Shown piece by piece: positions 24,323-30,666 of a stretch of 30,666 nt of DNA. Both the position numbers and the translations under genes were made by a program. How positions within the stretch are numbered: position 1 is the stretch's first letter; each line of letters starts with the position of its first letter. The notes beneath the pieces are model-generated. The model had not been told where the DNA came from and ran no database searches. It saw nothing but the letters and a program-made list of their open reading frames with translations. Source of the stretch: an uncultured Bacilli bacterium (GTDB lineage Bacteria > Bacillota_I > Bacilli_A > RF39 > UBA660); assembly GCA_934141145.1 (NCBI GenBank), contig CAKPCA010000015.1, forward strand, positions 1 to 30,666. The letters are read 5' to 3'.

Positions 24323-25270
24323 ATGCAGAAAAATAATAAAAGGAAAATATTTATAGTCAAAGTAATAATTGCCATACTTACAATAATTGTAATAAGCTTA
24401 ATTTACTGCAAATTTGCAATTGAAAATTCAAAAGTAGATTTTTATATTAATGGTAGTAATGAAGTTGCAGTAGAATATGGTTCTAATTATAATGATAGTG
24501 GATGCAGGGCTATATTAAATAAAAATGATATAAGTAAAAAAGTACAGGTTACATCAAATGTTAATACAAATAGTCTTGGTGATTATGATGTTATATATAA
24601 TTTAAATATTAAATTGTTAGGAATAGATAAGACTTTAATAAGAAAAGTACATGTAATAGATACTGTAAAACCGGTTATAACAATAGATGGCGATAAGGAA
24701 TTTAATATAGATAAGTATTCTAATTTTGAAATTCCTAAATATACGATAGTAGATAATGTGGATGGTGATATAACTAGCTTGGCAGTAGTGTCTTCTAACT
24801 TAAATACAAATAAAGAAGGAGATTATGAAATAAAAATAACTAGTACAGACTCTAGCAATAATGTTTCAGAAGAAAAGATAAAAGTACATGTAGAACCTAA
24901 ATACAAAAATGCTTATATAAATATATCTATTACAAATCAATCATTAGAGTATTATGAACGAGGAAATTTAGTTTTATCATCTTCTATAGTAACGGGATAT
25001 AATAATTCAACACCTATTGGGAATTTTAAAGTATTAAATAAATCAAGAAATGTTCATTTAAGAGGCGCAGATTATGTAAGCTTTGTAAATTATTGGATAG
25101 CATTCAAAGGTTATTCATATGGACTTCATGATGCATCTTGGAGAAATAATTTTGGAGGAACAATATATAAAACAAATGGTAGTCATGGATGTGTAAATAT
25201 GCCATATAATAAAGTTCAACAATTATATAATTTAGTAGAGGTAGGAACACCAGTATATATAAAGTATTAA
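24323..25270 (+). CDS. L,D-transpeptidase (YkuD) with Ig-like domains
   Basis: A 315-aa cell-wall enzyme. A basic N-terminus and membrane helix (about residues 9-30) precede two Ig-like DUF5011-type domains: VAVEYGSNYNDSGCRAI...VHVIDTVKP at about 47-115 and DKYSNFEIPKYTIVDNVDGDIT...STDSSNNVSEEKIKVHV to about 192. The YkuD catalytic domain follows, ending in GTIYKTNGSHGCVNMPYN with H288 and C290. L,D-transpeptidases make 3-3 peptidoglycan cross-links or attach proteins. The gene lies 68 bases after the sortase and may be in the same operon; AGGTGTGAG precedes the ATG. It ends at a terminator. Confidence 0.88.
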   Translation: MQKNNKRKIFIVKVIIAILTIIVISLIYCKFAIENSKVDFYINGSNEVAVEYGSNYNDSGCRAILNKNDISKKVQVTSNVNTNSLGDYDVIYNLNIKLLGIDKTLIRKVHVIDTVKPVITIDGDKEFNIDKYSNFEIPKYTIVDNVDGDITSLAVVSSNLNTNKEGDYEIKITSTDSSNNVSEEKIKVHVEPKYKNAYINISITNQSLEYYERGNLVLSSSIVTGYNNSTPIGNFKVLNKSRNVHLRGADYVSFVNYWIAFKGYSYGLHDASWRNNFGGTIYKTNGSHGCVNMPYNKVQQLYNLVEVGTPVYIKY

Positions 25271-25276
25271 TAAATT

Positions 25277-25301
25277 AAAGATTTCAGTTTGAAATCTTTT
25301 T
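25277..25301 (+). terminator. Terminator after the L,D-transpeptidase gene
   Basis: AAAGATTTCA (25277-25286), loop GTT, TGAAATCTTT (25290-25299), then T's. Confidence 0.82.
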
Positions 25302-25316
25302 CATTTATGATATAAT
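25289..25316 (+). promoter_or_regulatory. Promoter of tRNA-Leu
   Basis: TTGAAA (25289-25294), 16 bases, TATAAT (25311-25316) with TG at -15/-14 position. It overlaps the right arm of the preceding terminator. Confidence 0.65.
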
Positions 25317-25324
25317 TGATTTAT

Positions 25325-25410
25325 GCGAGAGTGGCGGAATAGGTAGACGCGAAGGTCTCAAACACCTTTGGCCTTTGGCCGTGTGGGTTCGATTCCCATC
25401 TCTCGCACCA
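25325..25410 (+). tRNA. tRNA-Leu, anticodon CAA
   Basis: A class II tRNA of 86 bases with acceptor stem GCGAGAG (25325-25331) and CTCTCGC (25400-25406), discriminator A and an encoded CCA. The anticodon stem AAGGT/ACCTT (25352-25356 and 25364-25368) encloses loop CTCAAAC, giving anticodon CAA at 25359-25361. A long variable arm (GGCCTTTGGCC) and the T-arm GGGTTCGATTCCC are clear. It reads the Leu codon TTG. Confidence 0.95.
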
Positions 25411-25452
25411 TTAGAGAATCTAGTTGAACTTAGGTTCAATTTACTAATAAAT

Positions 25453-25482
25453 ATCAATTCTAGAAATGGAATTGATTTTTTG
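25453..25482 (+). terminator. Terminator downstream of tRNA-Leu
   Basis: ATCAATTC (25453-25460) pairs with GAATTGAT (25469-25476), then six T's. A smaller TTGAAC/GTTCAA hairpin lies at 25424-25439. Confidence 0.78.
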
Positions 25483-25508
25483 TTGTGCGAAAAGAAAGAG
25501 ATGATTTA

Positions 25509-25781
25509 ATGGTAAAGATTATTAAAGAAGATTTAGATATTGAAGAAGCACTTAAAAAGAAATTAGAATTTATATGTAGTTTTTGTAATACTGATTGTGA
25601 AATTAAGAAAGGTTCAATTAGAACAATAGAAAGAACTAATCTCTCTTATGTAGAGCCACATCGAATAATTATTAAAGGTATTACATTTCTAGCATTTAAT
25701 TATGAAACAAATATCTATATAGAAAATTTAAGTAATAAGATTTTAATTAAAGATTTAGAAGAATACATTAAAAGTATTTAA
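25509..25781 (+). CDS. Small protein with a CxxC-x3-C cluster, unknown function
   Basis: A 90-aa protein not recognised. After a charged helix (DIEEALKKKLEFI) comes CSFCNTDC, a possible metal-binding knuckle, though only three Cys are present. Beta-like segments follow (HRIIIKGITFLAFNYETNIYIENLSNKI). The frame is open from a GTG at 25485, but AAAGAG (25495-25500) favours the ATG at 25509. It lies between the tRNA terminator and the recombinase unit, so it is either the last chromosomal gene or the first gene of the mobile element. Confidence 0.55.
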   Translation: MVKIIKEDLDIEEALKKKLEFICSFCNTDCEIKKGSIRTIERTNLSYVEPHRIIIKGITFLAFNYETNIYIENLSNKILIKDLEEYIKSI

Positions 25782-25827
25782 AAAAACTTATCAATTCCAT
25801 TTTAGATAACGATTTTAAGCCAAATAT

Positions 25828-25855
25828 TTGCCATTTTATTAAAAAGTGATAGAAT
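25828..25855 (+). promoter_or_regulatory. Promoter of the serine recombinase leader
   Basis: TTGCCA (25828-25833), 16 bases, TAGAAT (25850-25855) with an extended TGA just before the -10. Confidence 0.65.
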
Positions 25856-25876
25856 ATAAACCAATCAAGAGAAACT

Positions 25877-25901
25877 ATCTATTTAAGGGGGTTAAATAGA
25901 T
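25877..25901 (+). promoter_or_regulatory. Leader hairpin with a GGGGG loop holding the ribosome site
   Basis: ATCTATTTAA (25877-25886) and TTAAATAGAT (25892-25901) are perfect 10-base arms around GGGGG (25887-25891). The loop is the Shine-Dalgarno of the leader ORF, and the right arm contains most of its ATG (25900-25902). It could be an RNA switch or, at DNA level, a regulator site. Confidence 0.6.
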
Positions 25902-25959
25902 GCGATGGAAAGATAATTTAATTATATTTTATTATTTAGAATTAATAAGGTGTCAGTAG
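25900..25959 (+). CDS. Putative 19-codon leader peptide of the recombinase gene
   Basis: MRWKDNLIIFYYLELIRCQ, preceded by AAGGGGG 8-9 bases upstream. Its last codons and TAG stop overlap the left arm of the terminator at 25947-25955. A ribosome reaching the stop would therefore block the hairpin and let transcription enter the recombinase gene, as in translational-attenuation leaders. Real translation is not shown. Confidence 0.45.
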   Translation: MRWKDNLIIFYYLELIRCQ

Positions 25960-25993
25960 TATTAATATCCTTAATACTTTTGACACCTTTTTT
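25947..25993 (+). terminator. Strong terminator/attenuator ahead of the recombinase
   Basis: AAGGTGTCA (25947-25955) pairs with TGACACCTT (25981-25989). An inner stem is AGTATTAA (25958-25965) with TTAATACT (25971-25978). Six T's follow, and the recombinase start is 21 bases beyond. Confidence 0.88.
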
Positions 25994-26013
25994 ATTAGAA
26001 AGGATTTGATTTT

Positions 26014-27843
26014 ATGAGTGAAGAAAAGAAAATTGCTGGACTATATATTCGTGTATCAACTGAAGATCAAGCTCGTGAGGGTTTTAGTTTACCAGAGCAA
26101 GAAAAAAGACTTCGTGCAATGTGTGAATACAAAGGTTATGAAATATATAAACTTTATAAAGATGCTGGTATAAGTGCTAAAACTGGTAATTATAGACCAG
26201 CATTTGAAGAACTATTACAAGATATTAAAGATAAGAAATGTAATACTATTGTTGTATTAAAATTAGATAGATTAACAAGAAGTGTTTATGATTGGGAAAA
26301 CATATTAAAGTTTTTAGAAGAAAACGATGCATATTTAGATTGTGCTAATGATGATATTAATACTACTAATGCTAATGGAAAAATGATTTCTAGAATACTT
26401 ACATCAGTTTCACAACAAGAAATTGAAAGAACATCAGAAAGAACAAAAATAGGTCTTGCTGGTGCAATTAAGTCAGGTCATATTCCGGGACATACTCCTT
26501 TTGGTTATAAACGAGAAGGAAAATTAATGGTTCCAGATATAACAACAAAACATATTGTTGAAAGAATGTATCAATTATATTTTGAAGGTAATTCCTATCA
26601 AACTATTGCTAATATATTTAATGCTGAAAATGTTGGTAATAAAAAATGGAGAGATAATACTATTCTTGAAATGATAGAAAATCCAATTTATAAAGGTGAT
26701 TATTTACATGGTAAAAGAAATAAATATCCAGCTTACTATGAAGATGTAGTTGAGCCAATTGTAAGTAAAGAAATGTGGGAAAATTGCCAAGTCCAACAAC
26801 AAAAGAATTCTAGAAGTTATCAAAGATACCAAACTTATCTATTCTTACAAAAACTTAAATGCCCAGTATGTGGAAGAATAATGGGTGGTAAAGCAACATA
26901 TAAAAAGAAATTTGATAGAACTTATTATTACTATGGATGTAATGAATGTAAAAATAATATTAAAGAAGATTATATTGAAGAATCTATATTAGAACTACTT
27001 GGAGATATATTTGAATATGACTCAGTTGTTAATGAATTCTTTCTACCAATGATTAAATCTAAAATATCTAATTCTAAAGAAGAAATAGAAAAAGAAATAA
27101 AGAATCAACAAGCAAAAAGAGAAAGAATTAAACAAGCATATATTAATGGTTCATTTACTTTAGAAGAACACGATAAAGAAGTTAAATATGTTGATGATAC
27201 TATTGCTGAACTTGAAAGACAAATATTAGAACAAGAACAAGTTAAAGAATTAAAATTTACACCAGAAGATATTTTAATTAAAAGAGATATGGACTTTATT
27301 AATAGAGTTAAATTGCCAATGTTATATAAAGCAATCGTTGAGTGTTGGGATGACTTGAATCGTGAAGAAAAGTCTAGAATAATAATGAATTATATTGATG
27401 ATATTAAATTAACTAAAAATAGTTTAAATCAATATGTAGTAGAAAGTGTTAATTTTAGAACTACATTTTATAAAGATTTTAAAAAGTTATACGATGATGG
27501 CTTTATAGATTGGAAAAGAAAATTCATATATGATTTTAATGGTATAAGAATAGATAGCAAAATTCGTTATAGTGAATATATGCCATTTAAAAAAGTATAT
27601 GAGCATTTAAAAAGATTAAGTGATTGCTATGATGTATCATTCTATAAGGGAACATATTACAAAGATACTGAAAAAGTGGATATGCTACCTTTAAAGAAAG
27701 GCGAAGTAATTGTAAGAATGTTCCCTACCGAAGAAGATGATTCAAATAAAGATAGAATTGGTATGGGTATGATTTGTGTTAGCGATAGTCCTAATGATAT
27801 TCATGTAGATTATCACGATTTATTTGAATCAATACCAGAATAA
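26014..27843 (+). CDS. Large serine recombinase (integrase) of a mobile element
   Basis: A 609-aa site-specific recombinase. The resolvase domain starts at GLYIRVSTEDQAREGFSLPEQEKRL with nucleophile S15 and includes LKLDRLTRSVYDWE and ISRILTSVSQQEIERTSERT. The recombinase domain follows (HTPFGYKREGKLMVPD...NKKWRDNTILEMIENPIYKGDYLHG), then a zinc ribbon (KCPVCGRIMGG and CNECKNN) and a long coiled coil (about 345-415) that controls integration versus excision. The C-terminal ~130 residues are lineage-specific. AGAAAGGA lies about 10 bases before the ATG. The leader upstream suggests its expression is attenuated. The att sites cannot be assigned because the right end of the element is not in view. 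Confidence 0.93.
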   Translation: MSEEKKIAGLYIRVSTEDQAREGFSLPEQEKRLRAMCEYKGYEIYKLYKDAGISAKTGNYRPAFEELLQDIKDKKCNTIVVLKLDRLTRSVYDWENILKFLEENDAYLDCANDDINTTNANGKMISRILTSVSQQEIERTSERTKIGLAGAIKSGHIPGHTPFGYKREGKLMVPDITTKHIVERMYQLYFEGNSYQTIANIFNAENVGNKKWRDNTILEMIENPIYKGDYLHGKRNKYPAYYEDVVEPIVSKEMWENCQVQQQKNSRSYQRYQTYLFLQKLKCPVCGRIMGGKATYKKKFDRTYYYYGCNECKNNIKEDYIEESILELLGDIFEYDSVVNEFFLPMIKSKISNSKEEIEKEIKNQQAKRERIKQAYINGSFTLEEHDKEVKYVDDTIAELERQILEQEQVKELKFTPEDILIKRDMDFINRVKLPMLYKAIVECWDDLNREEKSRIIMNYIDDIKLTKNSLNQYVVESVNFRTTFYKDFKKLYDDGFIDWKRKFIYDFNGIRIDSKIRYSEYMPFKKVYEHLKRLSDCYDVSFYKGTYYKDTEKVDMLPLKKGEVIVRMFPTEEDDSNKDRIGMGMICVSDSPNDIHVDYHDLFESIPE

Positions 27844-28076
27844 ATACGAACACGTTTTGCGAGTTTACTCGTGAAAGTGGGAAAAGTATTTATTTTGGAG
27901 CTTTATGAAGTTTTAACCATTACGAAGTTTTGGTTATTACGAAATAAAGTAAACGGATTCTAAGGTGTTAAACCTTAGCCCACTGGATATTTTGTATGGA
28001 ACGTACAAAATTCCTAGGGGGTTAGAAATTTTGGATGACCAAAATGACCACTCAAGTGGTCACTTCTAGAAAGGAG
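27844..28076 (+). other. Palindrome-rich intergenic region, candidate oriT
   Basis: This 233-base gene-free stretch before the relaxase holds a series of inverted repeats. They are CACG...CGTG around CGAGT/ACTCG (27851-27873); CTTTAT/ATAAAG (27901-27949) enclosing AACCA/TGGTT; CTAAGGT/ACCTTAG (27960-27978); ATTTTGTA/TACAAAAT (27989-28011); ATTTTGG/CCAAAAT (28028-28045); and TGACCACT/AGTGGTCA (28045-28062). Such arrays beside a Mob_Pre relaxase are typical of transfer origins. The nick site is not identified. Confidence 0.5.
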
Positions 28077-28083
28077 GAAAACG

Positions 28084-29430
28084 ATGTCAGAACTTGCTTA
28101 TTCCCTACATTTAGGTAGTGATAAAAATAGAAAAAATATATCTAAACAAAATGGTAAAAATAATTTAAGTGGAACAACTTCTTTACCAAATAATGCTATT
28201 CAAAATGTAAGACAATTATCAAAAGTAGATAAACATAATTATAGAAAATATGATGATAATCAAGAACTAATACAAATAGTAAGAGGTACTTCTTCTCCAC
28301 TTGATGATGTAAAAGAATTATATTTAAGTGAATTTGAAGAAGCAAGACTTGAATACAATTCTAAACAATCTAGACCTAGTAGAATGATAGATAATTACTT
28401 TGATAATGTATCTAATAATGAAAAGAAAGATCTTGCTTGTGAAATAATAGTTGAACTTGGAGATAAAGAATATTGGGATACCAAAGATGAAAACTTTAAA
28501 AAGAAGATGTCAGATGTTTATAAAAAACAAGTTGATGATTTAGAAATGCTTGTTCCTAATTTTAAAGTAGCTAGTGCTATAATTCATTATGATGAAACTA
28601 GTCCACACTTACATATTGTTGGTGTTCCAATTAAATATAAGAATAAAAATGGTATGGAAAAACAGGTTGGTAAATCTGATGTATTTACTAAAGAATCCTT
28701 AATTAGATTACAAGATAAAATGAGAACTTTATGTATTGAAGAATTTAATCACGTATATAGTTTAGATTCTACTTTAAAGAAAAAACAAAAAGGTAGAAAT
28801 AGAGATATTCATGTATCTGATATGGATAACTATATAGAAATGAAAAAACAAATTGAAAAGAATACAGAAAATTTAAAACAAGCCAATAAAAAATCTTCAG
28901 AGTTAAAACAAAACTCTAAAGATATAAGCGATAAAATTGATAAATTAAAAATATCTAAATTAAATAAAGATAATTATATCTTATCAAAAGAAGATAAAGA
29001 TTCTTTTATTAACTTTATTGATCAAGTAGATAGTACTAATAAAGAATATGATAAAATACAAACTTTATCTAATACATTAGTTAATGCTCACGAGCAATTA
29101 AAAGATAAAAATAGCAAGATTAAAACTTTAACTGAAAATAATGAAGCACTTAATTTAAGGGTTAAGGCTTTAAATGATACGATTAAAGAAAAAGACAATG
29201 AAATATCATTTTTAAAATCTAAAATAAAAGATATACAAAATACACTTGAATATTGGAAAGATAAATTTGAAAGACTAATATCATTCTTACATAGTAAACT
29301 TTATAGTTGGTATGATAAAGATGATAAATATATTGATGTTGTTAATGAAATGAATGATGATAAGGTTTTAGATAAAGATGACATTGAAGAATTAGATTTA
29401 AGCAAAGAAAAAGATGATTATGAACGTTAA
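28084..29430 (+). CDS. Mob_Pre/MobV-type relaxase (plasmid recombination enzyme)
   Basis: A 448-aa relaxase that would nick oriT and lead one strand into a recipient, using the cell's or a helper element's conjugation machinery. The His-hydrophobic-His metal motif is IIHYDETSPHLHIVGVPIK (H168, H175, H177), with the D170-E171 pair of the Mob_Pre family. The N-terminal part contains SRMIDNYF and the upstream KKMSDVYKKQVDDL helix. Residues ~255-400 are a long coiled coil, as usual in this family. AAAGGAGG precedes the ATG. With the serine recombinase it defines a mobilizable element; no type IV secretion genes are visible in the window. Confidence 0.88.
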   Translation: MSELAYSLHLGSDKNRKNISKQNGKNNLSGTTSLPNNAIQNVRQLSKVDKHNYRKYDDNQELIQIVRGTSSPLDDVKELYLSEFEEARLEYNSKQSRPSRMIDNYFDNVSNNEKKDLACEIIVELGDKEYWDTKDENFKKKMSDVYKKQVDDLEMLVPNFKVASAIIHYDETSPHLHIVGVPIKYKNKNGMEKQVGKSDVFTKESLIRLQDKMRTLCIEEFNHVYSLDSTLKKKQKGRNRDIHVSDMDNYIEMKKQIEKNTENLKQANKKSSELKQNSKDISDKIDKLKISKLNKDNYILSKEDKDSFINFIDQVDSTNKEYDKIQTLSNTLVNAHEQLKDKNSKIKTLTENNEALNLRVKALNDTIKEKDNEISFLKSKIKDIQNTLEYWKDKFERLISFLHSKLYSWYDKDDKYIDVVNEMNDDKVLDKDDIEELDLSKEKDDYER

Positions 29431-29437
29431 TCATCTT
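29411..29437. terminator. Bidirectional terminator between relaxase and HExxH gene
   Basis: AAGATGATTA (29411-29420) and TAATCATCTT (29428-29437), loop TGAACGT. It includes the relaxase stop and lies just beyond the end of the opposite gene (29443). Confidence 0.7.
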
Positions 29438-29442
29438 ATTAA

Positions 29443-30543
29443 TTATTTAGATATTGTTTTTCTATCATCACTTAATTCGTATTCAGACATTACAGATGAA
29501 AAAGCATCCATAATTTGTTTATCATCAGAAATCTGAAAAAAATTGTTTTTTGATTTAACAGTTTTAGGAATAAGCGTTAAAATTGGAAGCAAACTTTTTA
29601 ATACTTCTTCAGTTGAAAGTTGGGTTGCAGTATTATCTATAATATTTTTTCTTAATGCAGTTTTTAATAGAAATGAATTAATAAATTCAAATCCATTTTT
29701 TATTATTTCTTTCGAACTTGGAATTAAATATTTGTCACGCATATGCTCATGTAAGAAATCCAATGTATTTATAAATTTATAAATTTCATCTTCAGGAGCA
29801 TATTTCTTTAAACATTCAACTAATCCACTTAGATTTGCGTTAAAATAAAATAGTTGCATTTGTTCTTTTCCAACAATCATTTCCAAAGTTTCAGCGATTC
29901 TTTTCTCATAAACATAAGCAGTAATAAGAGAATTATTATTTTCAAAATATTTTTCTGCAAGATATTGTGTATATCCCTCATTTAATCCTTCTCCAATTTG
30001 CGTATTTTTATTAGATATTTGTTGAAAACCACAATAAATCATTCCAGTAGATTTATCAATAATTGCAGTTGAAGCATGAAATAACTCATGATTAATTGTT
30101 AAATTATAGGTATCTTTAGACAATCCAATAGCATTCTTTTTAGGATCATATTGCCCTGCAGTGCTACGGTTAAAAATTCTGTTTGAAACACCAAAACTTT
30201 TAATAGATGTTCCTAATGTATTAAGATTATTTAAAAATATTGCTAAATTAATTTCTGGAATATTCTCTTTCACAGTATTGGCAAAATTCATTATTAATTC
30301 ACCAAATTGTTTTTTCAATATTTCTTCTTCATTAATATCATCAAACTTTCTTATAACTTCAACTGGAAGAGATGCAGTCTTAACACCACCAATTTTAAAA
30401 TCTTTTCTTAATTTGTAATTAGATTCTATAGGCTTTTTAGCAGTAAAATATATTATGCTTGGAGATATTAACATTAATATATTTGCAAAATCTATTTGTT
30501 GTAGTTGAACAAAAAAATCAGATATTTTCATTTTATTATTCAT
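29443..30543 (-). CDS. HExxH zinc-metallopeptidase-like protein, unknown function (element cargo)
   Basis: A 366-aa protein on the opposite strand to the recombinase and relaxase. TINHELFHAS contains HExxH (residues 152-156), and a Glu in GEGLNEGYTQYLAEKYF 33 residues later could be the third ligand, a gluzincin pattern. No signal peptide is apparent. The segment FANILMLISPSIIYFTA near the start is hydrophobic and might be buried or membrane-associated. The rest is helical and unrecognised. The frame is open from 30555 (GTG), but GGTGAT fits the ATG at 30543. It overlaps the end of the gene upstream by 8 bases, so the two are coupled. Confidence 0.62.
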   Translation of the reverse strand: MNNKMKISDFFVQLQQIDFANILMLISPSIIYFTAKKPIESNYKLRKDFKIGGVKTASLPVEVIRKFDDINEEEILKKQFGELIMNFANTVKENIPEINLAIFLNNLNTLGTSIKSFGVSNRIFNRSTAGQYDPKKNAIGLSKDTYNLTINHELFHASTAIIDKSTGMIYCGFQQISNKNTQIGEGLNEGYTQYLAEKYFENNNSLITAYVYEKRIAETLEMIVGKEQMQLFYFNANLSGLVECLKKYAPEDEIYKFINTLDFLHEHMRDKYLIPSSKEIIKNGFEFINSFLLKTALRKNIIDNTATQLSTEEVLKSLLPILTLIPKTVKSKNNFFQISDDKQIMDAFSSVMSEYELSDDRKTISK

Positions 30544-30666
30544 TTTTATCACCACTTACATTGTTTAAAAATTTTTCCACTTCATTCCAATCATCTTCAT
30601 CTTCGATGTTTTCTAGTTCTTTTCCTGGAGATTGTGGATAATAAATTGAAGAATAAATATTTAAAG
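30536..30666 (-). CDS. 3' end of an acidic protein coupled to the HExxH gene (partial)
   Basis: On the minus strand an open frame runs from the window edge (ending ...PQSPGKELENIEDEDD, then WNEVEKFLNN) to a TAA at 30536-30538, inside the start of the HExxH gene. Only about 42 residues are visible: a Pro/Ser linker, an acidic stretch and a short helix. The family cannot be named. The 8-base overlap with the downstream gene indicates a two-gene unit, possibly a regulator or partner of the metallopeptidase-like protein. Confidence 0.6.
   Translation of the reverse strand, partial: LNIYSSIYYPQSPGKELENIEDEDDWNEVEKFLNNVSGDKNE

Noticed and set aside
27844..28076. CRISPR array or tandem repeat block
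   Set aside because: The repeats are short, mutually different inverted repeats, not regularly spaced identical direct repeats.
1..30666. Mollicutes code with TGA as Trp
   Set aside because: The HI0933-like gene ends in TGA at 5605-5607 within a 4-base overlap, and Trp residues in conserved positions are encoded by TGG.

Overview
The window is very AT-rich, with tight Gram-positive style gene packing, strong Shine-Dalgarno sites (AGGAGG type) and many hairpin plus T-tract terminators. It looks like a low-GC Firmicute, probably an uncultured gut Bacilli/Erysipelotrichia or Mollicutes-related lineage. TGA is a real stop: the HI0933-like gene ends in TGA inside an ATGA overlap with the next gene, so the standard bacterial code applies. 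The species cannot be fixed from this sequence.

Region 1 (1-7950) is ordinary chromosome. It holds the frame-broken 3' end of an Rpn-type nuclease gene, thymidine kinase, a UbiB/ABC1 kinase-like membrane protein, an HD hydrolase, an orphan AbiEii-like nucleotidyltransferase, two overlapping FAD oxidoreductase genes and two tandem small paralogs of unknown function. Region 2 (8164-14899) is one T-box controlled operon: aspS, two near-duplicate membrane/coiled-coil genes, gatC, gatA, gatB. The AspRS carries the His seen in non-discriminating enzymes, and the T-box specifier region has AAT but no Asp codon. Together these suggest an operon that makes Asn-tRNA(Asn) by transamidation.

Region 3 (14972-18980) encodes surface or spore-layer type proteins without visible signal peptides: a collagen-like protein, a beta-helix/WxL-like protein, and two small beta-rich proteins that appear to share one domain split over two frames. 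Region 4 (19062-25301) concerns the cell envelope: a DUF1287 protein, then a large double-HTH regulator divergent from two membrane-anchored proteins, a class B sortase with no membrane anchor, and an L,D-transpeptidase with Ig-like domains. A long inverted repeat sits between the divergent genes, with a TTGACA in each arm.

Region 5 (25325 to the end) starts with tRNA-Leu(CAA) and then what looks like the left part of an integrative mobilizable element. It contains a small Cys-containing protein, a large serine recombinase behind an attenuator-like leader, a palindrome-rich candidate oriT, a Mob_Pre/MobV-type relaxase, and an oppositely oriented HExxH protein whose upstream partner runs off the window. 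The most unusual items are the recombinase leader (G5-loop hairpin, 19-codon ORF, terminator), the anchorless sortase, the split domain at 18.4 kb, and the two duplicated genes inside the aspS-gatCAB operon.
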